Counted from the first letter of the stretch, positions 33,885 to 46,520 are shown. The stretch is 64,000 bases of DNA from Torymus aiolomorphi (GCA_036365515.1 CM070876.1:122269810-122333809); one strand, 5' to 3'. Made by a program: numbers and translations. The notes: a model not told the origin generated them from the sequence alone.

Positions 33885-34427
33885 CTTGAGGAGATGCCCT
33901 TGAATTATGGGATTTAGCTTGATGAGAGAGCTTTTGAGACTTAGTTTTCCTTTCTACTGACGTATTTCCACACCAAAGTAGGTTTTTTTTTAAGGTAGAT
34001 CCAGAGTAATCGTGTATTATCGATTTCCGTTGCAGAAAATTCTAAACGAGACGGTGAGGTTTCGCTGTAGACGAAGGGCAGTTTAAGAAGATCAAGCTCA
34101 TTCCAAGGGGGTGAGAAGAGTCAGAGGCTCTTCGTTTCAACTTACAGGCTCTTCGTTTTAACTTACAACTACTCTTTACAACAAACCTGAGGCAATACGC
34201 AGTAACTCTAAGTCACTTAGAAATACTAGATCCCATACAGCAGGGGGATGACGACTGAGATGAGGTTAATATTATAGTTAATAGATAAACAACTAGGGCT
34301 CTTGGTTACGTAAATACTATTGACAATGAAGTTGAGTTCGTCTTATGCATTGGAATATGGCTCAGGCTTTTCCGGTAACCAAGCGGAACCTTTCCACCAG
34401 AGTCTATGTGACGAGAGTTTGGACGGC
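33885..34427 (-). pseudogene. Decayed pol spacer between RNase H and integrase
   Basis: No long frame is left. GGCTCTTCGTTT.AACTTACA is tandemly duplicated (about 34130-34165). By position this is the connection region of pol. Confidence 0.5.
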
Positions 34428-34832
34428 TCAATACCCGCTTGAGCGAACATGATGCCAATAGATATTAGGCAGCAAAATGTGAATTTCTGCGCAACGATTG
34501 GCTTCAAAAACACCCCATCGTGACCGATGATCTTTGAGCCAGAGGTGTACGTTGGCAGAATCTGACCATAAGTGCACGCTATTAACATTTAACGGTACAG
34601 ACGGCAAGAAGTTATGAACTAAGCGCGACAGCAATCGGGACGCACAGAGCTCTAAGTGGAGTACGCTTAGAATCTTGATCGGCGCGACAAGCGTTTTTGC
34701 TACTTGGAGTGATACTAATACTTCCTGATTCTCAACTAAGCGAAGGTACACTGCAGTACCATATGCGAATTGGGAGGCATCGGCAAATCCGTGGATCTCT
34801 ATAAGATCCGTTGAAGCGTATAACCACTCCAC
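34428..34832 (-). pseudogene. BEL/Pao RNase H domain
   Basis: The 134-codon frame contains IHGFADASQFAYGTAVYLR (first Asp), LHLELCASRLLSRLV (Glu) and HLWSDSANVHLWLKD (Asp), then WGVFEANRCAEI. These are the catalytic residues and order of BEL/Pao RNase H, which removes RNA from RNA-DNA hybrids. The domain itself looks intact, but it is cut off from RT by a frame break. Confidence 0.85.
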
Positions 34833-34873
34833 CGACGGAATTTAATACTGCTGATTGAAGGCAATTCACTCAA

Positions 34874-35913
34874 TCATACTTGCCAACGCTCAGTTATGAC
34901 GGGGGGTAAAGCCTCGTCCCAATTAGGCTTAGGAAGCCATAACAATTTCATGATGATTTTTGCCGTTATTACAACCAGCGACAACCAACCCATGGTATCG
35001 AAAGCACGCGCGATTCCCGAAAGCACTGAGCGTTTCATAAAGGGTTGTACCGTGGATACTTTGGCCACATAAAAACAGAAACAATCATCTTTTGTGAACC
35101 AAGCTATACCTAGAATAGACACAGAAGTATCAGTAGCAAACAGTGTGAATGGATTAAGTGCTAACATATCGATAGGACGTAAGGTTAAAGCCTCGGCTTT
35201 ATTAGATGACCACTTCTTAAGATTCAAGCAATCTAATTGAAAGAGTTGAATGAGTTCCTCCTATTTCTGAACAGCTTCACCAACAGAGAGTACGTTATCA
35301 GAGAAACTCTTCTAATTGTCAGCGGCCAGCTGCAGAAGAGTTCGAATTGCCAGGAAAGACGAACAGGACATACCGTATGTAACAGTCGTTAGGCGATAAA
35401 TTTGGATCGGTTCTTCCTCAGAGAAACACCATAGAGTTGATTGGTAAGGCGATAAGCTTCCTCAACACCGATCTGATAGAACATTTTCTTAACTTCAGCT
35501 GAGAACGCGATTTTGTACCTACGCTAAAGCAGAGTAAGTCGATAGAATTTTGTAACAAGTTCGGACCAGTGAATAACATCATTTAATGATACCCCTGACG
35601 TTAACTTACTATACCCATCAAATACCATACGCAACTTTGTGGTGGTGCTTGTCGCATTCCACACACCGTGATGCGGTAGGAAAACAGAATTAGCGAGAGA
35701 ATCTACATTTGAGATGTGAGACACATGAGCTAAGTCAATGTTCTCATTGATGAATTCCGTGTAAGCGACCTTTAATTTCTTATCTTTGGCAAAATCAGTC
35801 TCTAAGCGGTACAGTGCTCGTAGAGCCGCTGTGTAAGACTTTTGGAGGTGAAATTGATCTAAATTTCCTGGTTTTTTCCAAGGGAGTTTGACGACATAGC
35901 GATCTGACTCGTC
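34874..35913 (-). pseudogene. BEL/Pao reverse transcriptase, catalytic block lost
   Basis: Pieces at 35913-35735, 35724-35524, 35400-35228 and 35227-34874 give the BEL RT order: VKLPWKKPGNL, SVFLPHHGVWN, TKLRMVFDGYSK (first Asp), SGVSLNDV, TYGMSCSSFLAIRTLLQLAADN, then directly SVGEAVQK, LKKWSSN and the connection domain. The DFYVDDLLTGA-type block expected between these last parts is absent, so the two metal-binding Asp are deleted. TAG codons occur after AADN and VQK. Confidence 0.88.
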
Positions 35914-37071
35914 TCATTGAGTCGTGCTACTGTAATATTCTTCACAAGCCTGTTCATCAGGCGAGTAAGATTTTTTGACATTTATGTCCTCCACCCTCCA
36001 AAAATGTTGTACGAGTTCAAGAAGCTGAGTCTCGTGGGAAGAGGCTTGTGAACAATGAAGACTTATTGGTTTTGAAGGAGTGTCATGAGACGTGGAGATA
36101 TTACCGGTGAGAATCCACCCGCCTTTGGAACTTAATGCAATACGTTGGAGACTCTGATCTTTGATTATTTGAGTTTCGACGATATCTGCATAGACGCTTG
36201 TGCCAGGCAGCATGTCTAGGCGAGAATTATCATAGAAGCATGGATCGGCCAACTGCAAACCTTGGAGGTACTCGAAGTTATATAGGCCTGACATGGGCGG
36301 GATTTTGTACGACGAGAATTTCGGTAAGATGAATGCTTCTATGTCCAGAGAGCAGCACGATTCGAAGTGAGGTTGAATAGAAAGAATTGCTAGTTTTGAA
36401 GCTACCGCAGCAGTTTTCTCTCCTATATCTTGTATACTTGCATACGCAGCTCTACAACTGAGCGACAGTTGGTTGCACAAAGATTGTGTAATAATCAAGA
36501 TTTGTGAGCCTGGGTGGATTATTGCTCGAACTAAAACTTTGGCTCCATTGGGGCCGATGGCATTAACCCTAGCCGTAGCTAAGAGAACTCCCATACGGTA
36601 AGAGAATGTTGAGAAAGAAGAGGCGATTTGATTGGAACTGGCGTCTACAAAATTATTACAACTTTTCTTAGAATTGGACTTGCTAGACAACAGATCAGAC
36701 TGAACAAACGGGAGAGCATCCGTCTGTAGGCTGTTACATTCACTATCTGAATGTAAAAGGGTATTATGTTTCGCCTTACAAGAAAGACAGCGAAAGTTAG
36801 AATTGCAGATTTTTATAGGATGATGACCTAAGCACTTAAAACATAGGTTTTTGGTCTGGATAAATTTATTTCTTTCCGGGACAGGCTTTTTCAAGAGCTG
36901 CTCGCATCTATTTAGATAATGTGCTTGATTGCACAGAGTGTACTTGCTAGTTCTTTTAACCTGCCCTTTCGACGGAGATTGTGGAAAAACCTGTAACGAA
37001 TGAGCAGAGTAAGCATTTACATCGTGCTCCGACTTTTTCTGCTTAGGAGTAGAAAAGTTTGATTTTAACAA
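35914..37071 (-). CDS. BEL/Pao gag C-terminus and protease (385-codon open frame)
   Basis: The open frame contains zinc knuckles: KYTLCNQAHYLNRCEQL (about residues 44-60), LCFKCLGHHPIKIC (76-89) and FRCLSCKAKHNTLLH (93-107). A DUF1758-type retropepsin follows, with the active-site loop near residues 182-190. That loop reads RAIIHPGSQ, whereas the family has RALLDSGSQ or close variants, so the catalytic Asp is His. Downstream GWILTGNI matches the usual protease-to-RT linker. The frame is long and open, but the catalytic change makes proteolysis unlikely. Confidence 0.85.
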   Translation of the reverse strand: MLKSNFSTPKQKKSEHDVNAYSAHSLQVFPQSPSKGQVKRTSKYTLCNQAHYLNRCEQLLKKPVPERNKFIQTKNLCFKCLGHHPIKICNSNFRCLSCKAKHNTLLHSDSECNSLQTDALPFVQSDLLSSKSNSKKSCNNFVDASSNQIASSFSTFSYRMGVLLATARVNAIGPNGAKVLVRAIIHPGSQILIITQSLCNQLSLSCRAAYASIQDIGEKTAAVASKLAILSIQPHFESCCSLDIEAFILPKFSSYKIPPMSGLYNFEYLQGLQLADPCFYDNSRLDMLPGTSVYADIVETQIIKDQSLQRIALSSKGGWILTGNISTSHDTPSKPISLHCSQASSHETQLLELVQHFWRVEDINVKKSYSPDEQACEEYYSSTTQ

Positions 37072-38032
37072 CTCACTAAAGATTTACAACCGCCTTCTGG
37101 AGCCTCTAACGTAAGAATTTGCGATTGAAGAAAACTTTGCAATTTTTCGAGAGTGGGAGAATCAGCATCATCAACCAAGTGTTTTTCCCAATCTTTACGG
37201 GTACTCAAGTCGAGCCGACTGAGCGTTAAATGAACGGCTGAATCACTACCAAGAGAGGCAGATCTTCCTAACGCAGATAAACTCTCAATGGCGTTGAATA
37301 TTTCTCTAACGATACGTTTCAACTCCAGAGAGTTTTCCAGTTTTATGGGTTTGACCGAGAAGATTTTTGAAACGTGAGTACTGACGATACGTCGCTGATT
37401 ATCATAGTACTTGATAATCGCGTTCTAGGCTCTCTCATAACTGTCATTTGTGATAGAAAGCGATTTAGCTTTTTCAAGTGCGTCACCGGTAAGGTGTGTG
37501 CGTAAATAATAGAATTCCATAACCGAAGTCATGTCTTCACCGCGATTAATGACTGAGCGGTAAACATCTCGGAAATTCTCCCAGTCAGCGAATTCACCTG
37601 AAAATTTTGGTATATCCATTTTTGCAGAGTCTGAAGACAGGTAGCCGAAGACACTACTGTTGGACTTAGAGGTAAGGTAGCTGACTGAGGCAATTGAGAA
37701 GCTCTCAAAGTCACATGAAAATCATTAAAATCACCTTTTCTGTCAAAATAACTATCCTCTACTAACGCTTCAAAGTTAAGCTTGAAGTACTCAGGATCAT
37801 TATCAGGATTTTCGACATTTAAGATTTTCTGGTGATTTTCCTGAAACTTTGAGAAATTAGCTTCCAGGCCTGACAAACGAGCTTCTGCATTATCAACAGT
37901 CATTTTTTCTGCAACTTTTGTCTTAAAGTTGCGATAAGAGTTAGTAATTTTGGTTTGGAGGTCGAGTTGCTTCTCGATGTAGGCATCCATTTTCCGAAAT
38001 TCACTAAGAAACTGAATAACGAGATTAAACAA
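37072..38032 (-). pseudogene. BEL/Pao gag, N-terminal part
   Basis: Minus-strand frames 38032-37529, 37619-37425 and 37322-37065 give a coiled-coil-rich start (ATG candidates at 38032 or at MDAYIEKQLDLQ), then LQKW / MDIPKFSGEFADWENFRDVYRSV and FYYLRTHLTGDALEKAKSL, the DUF1759 gag signature of Pao elements. SLGSDSAVHLTLSRLDLSTR follows. Two frame changes (near 37610 and 37330) and a stop after YERA break the gene. Gag would form the particle shell and bind element RNA. Confidence 0.82.
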
Positions 38033-39178
38033 AAGCTTACTAGAGAATTAACTAGAGAGTGAGAACCTGAAATAACTATATTTTCACTCACAATAGATTG
38101 CGAAGTGAAACGATGTAACTCTATAACGAACACCTGATATCGAGCTAATCACAATAACAGCTTTATAAGAATAACCAACCGAGATTGAAATCACCTAGAA
38201 TTTACAATACAGAACTGGCTGCACTACACTTTTTCACTTGACTAAGTTTTCTTACATATAATAAATTTCAAAGTTAATTGTAAATTCGACTAGACACAAG
38301 TTAAACTAAGTTTATACTAATTATACTTAGAATTAGGTGTCTGAGACGCTGAGATTAGTGGCAGCTGCTCCAGCGACGTACTCCTTCTGCATAGTCTGGT
38401 GAGCCAGGCGACGTTAACAGATCAGCTACAGTAGACTGAATGGCGAATGATACAGTTGCGATGCAGGCAGCAGCAGTGAGCTGATGCTAGCTGAGCAGAA
38501 GCGTAGCTGGTAAAAGTAGAAGTGGGCTAGGTTGATTGGCGATGCAGAGCAGAGTCCTCAAAGTCAAAGCAGCATCTCAAGTGTGTGTCCAAGCAGGCAG
38601 TTAAGCTGTAACTTTAGTAGAATAAGCGACTGTTGCACAATAATTAAATTAATTTGATGCAACTGTTGCACAAATTCAATTGACTTTAACAGATCAATTA
38701 ATAACAATAAAGTGAGATAAATATCAGTATTCCAGAAGCGACTAGAATAATTAAGCAAAGTTAACGTAAGCAAATTTGATTTACACTCTTAGTTGAGTGT
38801 ATTTAGACAGGCAAGTATATTACAAGCTACCAATGGCAATAAATGCGATAAGCAGTAAGGCAAAATATGGAACGATAATCAGGAACTTTAACAGATTGAT
38901 TGTTCCTGCTACAGCAGCAGCAGTATGGTAGATGACATCAGATAAACTTTCGAGTCCCACGTTGCATCTCATAGGCTGCAGCAATGATTACACAGCAGCA
39001 GACTCGACTTACAGCTGAATTTTCCTTGATCATCGGTGAGAGTTGCAATCTAAGTTGCAGGTGATGCTTCCCCTTGTTGAGGCGAAAGCCAGAACCAATG
39101 GCAGATAAGTCCTTGAGGTGAGAAAAGAGCAGAAATTAGCGCTAGGTAGCGCGTGGTGTATAGACGTATCTTAATAGT
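38033..39178 (-). other. BEL 5' untranslated region, gag-proximal part
   Basis: No gene. CAGCAG/GCAGCT-rich blocks occur at 38360-38480 and 38900-39010. CCTTGAGGTGAGA near 39113 also occurs at 46582, beyond the LINE block, which suggests the same UTR resumes there. Confidence 0.55.
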
Positions 39179-39807
39179 AATAGTAATAGTCATTTATTGC
39201 AAAAATTGATTTACAAATGGTGTATAATACTCGTGTACATAATACAAAAAACAGCCTATATAAAAAACAATTTAAATATAAATACAATAATTATTATTTT
39301 TTTTTTCTTAAAATACAAATCTAACATCACAGCCAATTACGCTTCTCAGTCTTTTTTCTCTTTAGTAAAAATAACTTAGGACGTCACAGTCATAACCTTA
39401 AAAACTAATAATACTACAAAGTAAGTCAAAAACCAGAAATTAGTGATATCACAGACAGAAGCTTAATTGACTAGAAATACACGAGAAAATGACTACATTT
39501 CGTTACATTAAAAATACCATTGACATAGTCAGGGAGTCAAAAGTAAACTTAAAACTAATAATTGTACATTCAGACTCACCACTTACGCTAATAAATACAT
39601 TCATTCAAATAAATAAATAAATAAATACGGTGTAAATGGGACGACACATAATAATTTAACATACGGAAATCGCCCATTTCGTAAGTGGCTAGTCTAGTGT
39701 AAGAAAGTACCTTCTCAGAGCAGTTTTAAACCTGCTGAGCGATGGAAGATTTCTAACGTCAGCAGGCAGAGAGTTCTAAAGGTGCGCACCTCGTATACTG
39801 AAAGAGT

Positions 39808-41570
39808 TTATTCCAGTTTCAGTGATGTTGCTGTTAATTCTTTAATTTTTCCCCTAGTGGCAGACCTGGGTACGTACCTAGAGAAGAGACTCTCAAGGTA
39901 GTCTGGGTTATGCATGATTTTATACATCAATATTCCCATGAAATAGTGTCTCCTCGATTCAATGCGTAGCCAGCCCAGAGCTGCTCTATGGGGCGAAATA
40001 TGATCACCCCGACCCAAATCTAACACGTATCTCACACATGAATTTTGCAGTCTTTGCAGTCTGTTTTTCCACTCTTCAAATGCATCAAAAAAAACTATCG
40101 CGCAATAGTCCAGATGAGGGAACAGCAGAGCGGTTGCGAGATTTTTACGCAAAGTCTCAGTGGTGTACCGCCGAAAGAATCGTAGTGCAAACATCACACG
40201 ATTGAATTGCTTGGTAGTGTGGTCAATCGGCGCTTACCATGAAAGCTTCGCATCAAGCACAACACCAAGAATTGTGACGGTGTCAGAGAATGGTATGCAG
40301 GCACCATCCCCGAGGCCGATCATCCTCGATGCAACACTTGAATAGAAATCATTAATAAAACGATTTCCGCCGAAGACAATCGCCTTTGTGTTTAGCTTGT
40401 TGAGTTTGAGAGAGGCACCCACAGCACACCCCGACACGCCCTTGCCGTCTGCTGCAGTGTTTGAATGCCCACATCTATACTGTCTTTTGGAACTTGAACG
40501 TAAATTTGCAGGTCATCTACATATAATATGCGCTTGATGCATCTCGAGTCAACTACGTCACGTATGTCGTTGATGTATAGACAAAACAACAAGGGTCCCA
40601 GAACTCATCCTTGTGGCACTCTAAGATTCGTGTTTAACCACGAAGATGAACCTTGAGACTGTGTGCAAACACATTGTTTCCTTCCAGAAATGTAGGAGCT
40701 TATCCACTGAAGAGCAGTTCTGGAGAAACCCATCAATCTCACCCTTTCTAGAAGACGAAAAGGAGAAATTGTGTCGAATGCCTTACTAAAGTCAAACAGT
40801 AGCAGTAGCGTGACGTATTTCTTGTCGATACCGCGACGTATATCCTCTGTCAATTTAAGGAGTGCTGTCTCAGTTGAGTGGTGTTTTTTAGAACCCGTCT
40901 GCAGAGGATCAAGCATTTTCTCTTTTTTCAAAAACTCTTGCATCTGGTCTCGTGCTACCTTTTCTAGGACCTTTGAAAGAAAGCATAAAATCGAAATTGG
41001 CCTGAAGTCAGATGGATTCTTTGGCGTAGCACATTTTTTCATAGGTCTTACGCGAGCTTTCTTCCAGAGATCCGGGAAAACACGTCGGCCAAGGAGGAAT
41101 TGAACAACCCCGCAAGATGTTCCCCAATTATAGGGAGGGCTTCAGCAACAACACTTTGAGGAATGCCATCCTCTCCACGAGCCTGAGACGAGAAATGGGA
41201 GACTGCAAGGACAACATCTGCCAAGCCAACCTCTTTGAACTTGAAACCTTCCATTCATGCAGTATTCAAGACATCCTCACACCTCCCATCACTGTCCTGC
41301 GGCGAGACTGACACTCCAGCAAAGTGCTGATTCAGTTCATCCGGCGCCAGGCCATTCAAATCCTCATCCGGTTTGGATAGCAGCCCCAGGTCTTTCAGCT
41401 CCTTCCAAACATTACCATTTGCAAGAGCCTCTGTCAGTCTATTGTGGTAGTATGATGTCCTAGCTTATGTAGCAAGGTCATCAACAGTTTGTCGAAGTGA
41501 TAAAAACTATTCTAAGAAAAATTTGTCTCTTGTCCTCTTGTAACGTCTGTAAGCAGCGTCACGTTTTTAA
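39808..41570 (-). pseudogene. CR1-like reverse transcriptase
   Basis: Minus-strand blocks in order: RDAAYRRYKRTRDKF, LNGLAPDELNQHFAG, GEDGIPQSVVAEALPIIGE, FRPISILCFLSKVLEK, LDPLQTGSKKHHSTETALLK, LLFDFSKAFDTISP (catalytic Asp), LRVPQG followed by a TGA-type stop, VLGPLLFCLYINDI, RILYVDDLQIYVQVP (YVDD) and a C-terminal region ending WNSLP-less at 39808. Nonsense codons and frameshifts near 40600, 41045 and 40200 show it is dead. RT would copy the element RNA at the insertion site. Confidence 0.88.
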
Positions 41571-41754
41571 TTTCATTCATTTCATTCATTTTCTCTGATT
41601 GTAGCAATATCCTATCCAAATATTTTTTTGTAGAAAAGACGTATGCTCTCTCCCCGTCTCCCTTCTTGGTGAAAAATTTCCCACCTCTATGCCATACATA
41701 TTTAAGACCAATTTTCTTTGCATACCTTCTTAATATTTTAAATTCATTATACTT

Positions 41755-42810
41755 TTATTTTTGTAGGTAATAATTTATAAAGATGTTAGTTTTACTTAGC
41801 TTAGAGGTTGAAATATCTCCAAGAAGTGAGGGATTTATATCCATTAGCGAAAAAGTTCTGAGGTTTCTTTTTTCTTTAAAAATTTTCGTAAGTAACTCTC
41901 CACTGAACAGTCTAACTAGCAAAGAGAATGCATTCCTCGGACCGTCAATGATTTCACTTTTGTCAGCATTTTTGGATATTACAGATAAAGTTCTTTGCTG
42001 TGTGAGAGCTCCCGGCATACTATTCTAGGCATACTATTAGGTGCCAGCTGCTTAACAGTTTTAATATCTGAATTTGAGAGCGATGGGAGTACAGTGTTGA
42101 GTACAGCGAAACTAAAGTCCTCCTGCGGCATGTTGATTTTTCCACAATCATTGCCGCAAGAGATCACCATCTCGCTACCCTCACCACTGCACTCTGTCGC
42201 ATTTACGCCTAGGAGCTCATCATTGGTTCAGGCACTGGCTGAAGTAAAAATCATTCACGGCATGTGCACGATCCCGGAGAGCACCTAGATTTATACTAAG
42301 ATTATTCATTTGCTGTTTCATGATCTTATTATCCTCCAAGAGCAGCTGATGATCTTTACGCAGTTCCTCCAGCTGGGAATTCTGCTTTATTACAAGTTCC
42401 TGTAGAGCCGAAATACGCGACACTAGATCCCTGTTCATCACTTCTGTAGCTGATTCGAGTGACGGAGAGTCGCCAGTGGCCACATGATTTTGACTGATGT
42501 AGGACTTGATCTCGTCGAACTGACTCTGGAGCATATTAAAGTGCTGGAAAAATAAATCCAAAGTAGTCTGCGGGATGATCACATTGTTATTTACATAAGG
42601 AAGTGATGGCGGTGATCTGCTGCTACTCCTGCTGTCAGATAGCTCTTGCGTAATACTAGTGTTACTATGGACTGCTCTACTAGTATCAGTTATAGCAGTG
42701 GGTTCCGATAATTCCGAATAGTCTTCCGCGCTATTCAAATTTTTCGCCGAGGAAGCCCCTTCAACGCTAGGAGCCTGGCTCTTCGGTGAGAGAGTCGCAC
42801 CGAGCGGCAA
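41755..42810 (-). pseudogene. CR1-like ORF1 with coiled coil
   Basis: Frames 42810-42220, 42170-41979 and 42018-41755. The first is Ser/Pro-rich, then a strong coiled coil (ALQELVIKQNSQLEELRKD and LLLEDNKIMKQQMNNL). The last contains KEKRNLRTFSLMDINPSLL-like sequence. ORF1 proteins of such LINEs bind RNA and oligomerise through coiled coils. Two frame changes are present. The assignment is by position and coiled coil, so the exact domain is unsure. Confidence 0.65.
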
Positions 42811-43330
42811 GTGTAAGTGGGGCGACCTTGACGTACCTTCCTCTAATGACTGCGACGGTCAATGGCGATAACAGGTGTCGGCAAGGTAGGAATACAGCAG
42901 GTAGACGGTGGGCTAGCAGAGTGACTGCATAAGATGATTCTCGTAAAATGCTGACTCATTATCTGTGATGGTTAGGCATCAGAACAAGATGCAGCTAATC
43001 TTCGGTCCGGGTGCATGAACAGGCTGTGATGATCTTGCAGAAACAGTGATGGTATGTCCAAGCAGCCGAAGACGCTGGAGCAGATTGCCGGCGATGGTGA
43101 GAGCAGCCAATACCATTTGAGATTATGTACACAGCGATTACGGAAAATAGTCCCTGGCTCATAGATTTGCATCGCAGTGCATGCAATCTTAGGTTGGTAG
43201 CTTGAGAGCCGGTCGGAGCTGTTTTCCTGAAAAAATTCACTCGGAGGAGTGAAAGGGTGGTAAATAAAGTGTAAAGTAAGCCGGAGTAGAAGAAAAAGTC
43301 GACTACACTTACCACCAGTCAGCGCCCTCC

Positions 43331-43800
43331 CCCTTAGTACGGCTCCGACAAATTTACGCCGTTGTATTGGAATTCATCATCAATCTATTGTTTTATTGAC
43401 ATCGAATTGTGCCGTGAGTGCTGGTGCATGTGTGTGTAGGTGAAGTGACTGATGAGTGCTGAAGAAGAGCGAAGATCGCACCTTCTTGCTGCCATTAGCT
43501 GCCACTAGCTGTGGAGCTATCGACGCTGCTGCTTATCATCCGCCGTCGTTCTGGCACTGCAATCAGCCACATGAGTAAGACACTGCACTCAAGCTAAACA
43601 TCGTGCTGATCACAGCATCTCCACTGCGGCTCCACAAATAGCTCGTTTTCATAAAAGCAGGAGCCAAGCTTTAAATTCAACTGTCATTCCTGAAACAAGC
43701 TAAGGACTACTCAAGTATAAACATTAACACACCTATACACCCATACATCAAATCACTACCCATCGCAAGTGACAGCTGTGAAACATCTCAGCATGTCAAT
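43331..43800. other. Region between the two head-to-head LINEs
   Basis: GC-richer noncoding sequence with GCTGCCATTAGCTGCCACTAGC-type repeats near 43485. It presumably comprises the two 5' untranslated regions. The junction cannot be placed. Confidence 0.5.
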
Positions 43801-43827
43801 AAAGTCTAACGCAAGCAAGAAAGCTAC

Positions 43828-44180
43828 GTTTCCCATGCGATTTATGCCACAATGAGAAAAATATGGCTCTTAAAGAGACCAAAGGGACTATAAAGATGCC
43901 GACTATTCCCCATGTACACACGGATGAGAGAAAGTCGACCGCACGGGCAGTGCTCTCACACTCTCAGCGCAGCACACCTTCACAGTCGCACGATCGTCGC
44001 CTCGCACCTATCATTACATCAACACCAGTTGCTGAGCAATCAAAGGACTCGCAATCTGGAGACAGCACTGCAAAGTGGGTTGCCGCGCCTCAGGCGCTTT
44101 CACCTAATCTGGAACGAGCAGTCCCACCAAAACACTCGATGCCTCGACATCTTCTATGCTCCGCAAAGAAGTAACAGACG
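43828..44180 (+). pseudogene. CR1-like ORF1 fragment with zinc-finger start
   Basis: One frame near 43828 reads LRFPCDLCHNEKNMALKETKGT, with a CxxC pair like the first half of the PHD-type finger in CR1 ORF1. The overlapping frame from 43863 stays open for 103 codons and is Ser/Pro/Gln-rich. It is much shorter than a full ORF1. The tentative start around 43794 (ATGTCAATAAAG) needs a frame change. Confidence 0.5.
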
Positions 44181-44204
44181 ATACTGAATAAGCACGAACA
44201 ACTT

Positions 44205-46010
44205 ACATACATAAGCGCCTGAAGAAGACCCTTGACAATAACGGACACTTTTGGAAAGAGCTGCACAGTCTTGGGCTACTGCCCAAGTCAGCTAACGGTC
44301 TACACGGCTTCTCGTTGGACGAGCTCAATAACCACTTTGCGACCATCTTATGCTCCCACTCTGAATCAGTAGACGACGCGACTAAATTAGTAGATCAAGC
44401 GTCTGCAGAGAGTTTTTCTTTTTACCACGTATCTCTCAATGATGTCATCTCGCAGTCGCATATTTTACCTCGCAGGCTAAGGGGGAAGATGGGATACCGC
44501 AGTATTGTTGCCAAGGCTCTTCCTACTATCAACCCACTTCTCGTCAACATCTTCAACTCGTCACTTGATACGGAGATTTTCCCGGGGACTTGAAAAGCGC
44601 AGTTGGTTCCGCTCAAAAAGAAATCGGCGCCATTATCTCCATCTGAATTCCGTCCGATTGCTCTTCTGTCCTTTCTCTCCAAGGTTCTGGAGAAACTAGC
44701 CCATGATCAATTGGCATAGTTCATTATTGAAAGAAATATTCTCGATCCGTTGCAAACGGGCTTCAGAAAACATCACAGCACGGCAACTGCATTACTGAAA
44801 TTGACAGAAGACATCAGATCTGGCTTCGATAAACGACTTGTGACAATAGCACTATTATTCGAATTTTCAAAAGTCTTTGACACCATCTCACCGACGGCAC
44901 TGCTACGTAAGCTGCGCAACGTGGGTCTGTCCCGCTCGGCTCTCTGTTGGATACACTCATATTTAATAGGTAGGAAACAACGAGTAGAATACAAAAATGG
45001 CACCTCAGATTGGGTCACGACCAATCTCGGTGTTCCACAGGGATCCGTGCTAGGGCCCATGCTGTTCTGTCTATTCATCAACGACATTCAGTAACTATTC
45101 AAAGACAGTAACATAAACCACTTACTATACGTTGATGACCTATAAATATACACGCAAATACCCTATGACGAGATTGATGGTGGAATCGCGTTGCTATCAA
45201 CCGCTGCCATTGCCGTTTCTGACTAGGCGGCGGAATCTGGACTAAGGTTGAATGCAGGCAAAACCCAAACTTTGCGTCCAAAGACGTATTTAAACGTATT
45301 GCAAAGATGGGGCTGCTTGGGATCGAACTTGGCCCGGGAACAGTTATCCACTTTATTAAAACGATCGTGAGCCTTAGAGTGGTGCTGGATCGGACTCTAT
45401 CCTGGAAACCATATTTAGATAATCTTAGTAAAGAAGTAAAGCGGGTCATGTATCCCCTGCGTTTTTTCCGATCCTGCACCACTGAATCACTCCATCGTCG
45501 TCTCATTCAATCATTAATTTTTTCTCTGATGGATTATTATTGCTCCACTATCATAATCGATGCCTCGTAGGAACAAAAAATTAGACTGCAGAGACTACAG
45601 AACGCTTGAGTCAGGTATATTTATGGCGTAAAACGGACTGATCATGTGACTCCCTTTCGAAGCAAACTGGATTGACTACGCACAGATACAAGGCGCCAGT
45701 ACTTTACTACTGTCCTTCTATATAAAACTTTAAACATCCAAACTCCGTCATGTATAAGAGAAATGCTACAAAGAAGCCAATCCAATCGGATAAGGGGAGT
45801 CGCTAAGGACCTTAAAGTTCCTAGAGTGCGTACCTATGGACAAAAATCTTTTCAGGTGCAGGGTGCGCACTTATGGAACTCTCTTCCAGAGCACATAGAA
45901 TATCTGCCGTCGCTCAGCCGCTTTAAAACTGCTCTGCGCCGACACTTATTATTGCTTGACAGAGATTCGTTATCTCTCTGCGCGAGCAATTATTATTGTT
46001 TGACTGAGAT
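44205..46010 (+). pseudogene. CR1-like reverse transcriptase, second copy
   Basis: Blocks in order: FWKELHSLGLLPKSANGL, FSLDELNNHFATIL, PLLVNIFNSSLDTEIFPGT with a stop for Trp, FRPIALLSFLSKVLEKLA, LDPLQTGFRKHHSTATALLK, LLFEFSKVFDTISP (the first catalytic Asp position reads Glu, FEFSK), LGVPQGSVLGPMLFCLFINDI, LLYVDDL (YVDD) and, after several stops, SFQVQGAHLWNSLPEHIEYL near the C-terminus. At least six nonsense codons are seen (including after DIQ, DDL and SD). Dead copy. Confidence 0.88.
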
Positions 46011-46356
46011 TCGTTATTTTTATTTTTTTCTTATGAATATGAAACTCATCCTAGTCCCCATTACTTTTTTAATTGTATTCTGACCTTTTTTGTACAGAGG
46101 ATTACGGCATAACGTATACATCATATTTCGACATTACATAACCTATATAGTATTGTGATTTAATTGTAAGTAATCCTGTGTATATTCACTAATTTTGACT
46201 AAGCAGCTTATCGCGATTTTGATAAGTGTGACTATATATATAAATATGTTACATTTTTATCTGATATACTACAAGACTTACTGTGATATCTGCTACACGT
46301 TTCGAGCACTGCTTGCATTCTTCATGTAGCTTTGTATTTTCTGGCTAGCCCAGAAA

Positions 46357-46520
46357 TAAAGGACCCCGCACACAATGTATGGAAAAAAATCATCCGGTCA
46401 AATTTTGGTGGTTTTGCCCATGAGAACTTTTTTTCAGGTCCTCAAGATCTACCTTTTCCCCAAGTTTGATCCAATTTGACCGAATGATTATTTTCCATAC
46501 ACTGTGTGCGGGGTCCTTTA
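46357..46520. mobile_element. Tc1/mariner-type MITE
   Basis: 160-bp element (46359-46518) with inverted ends AAGGACCCCGCACACA and TA at 46357-46358 and 46519-46520. The inverted repeat extends inward through TGTATGGAAAA. It sits in the 3' tail of the second LINE. Confidence 0.85.

Larger units (their letters stand above)
39179..43330 (-). mobile_element. CR1-like LINE, lacking endonuclease
   Basis: Read from about 43330 down: 5' UTR, ORF1 with coiled coil, RT and C-terminal region, and a 3' end with AATAAA followed by a TAATAGTAATAG-type tail (39179-39195 on plus), typical of LINE 3' termini with short tandem tails. ORF1 (ending 41755) and the RT region (from about 41570) are only ~190 bp apart, leaving no room for the expected endonuclease. 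Confidence 0.75.
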
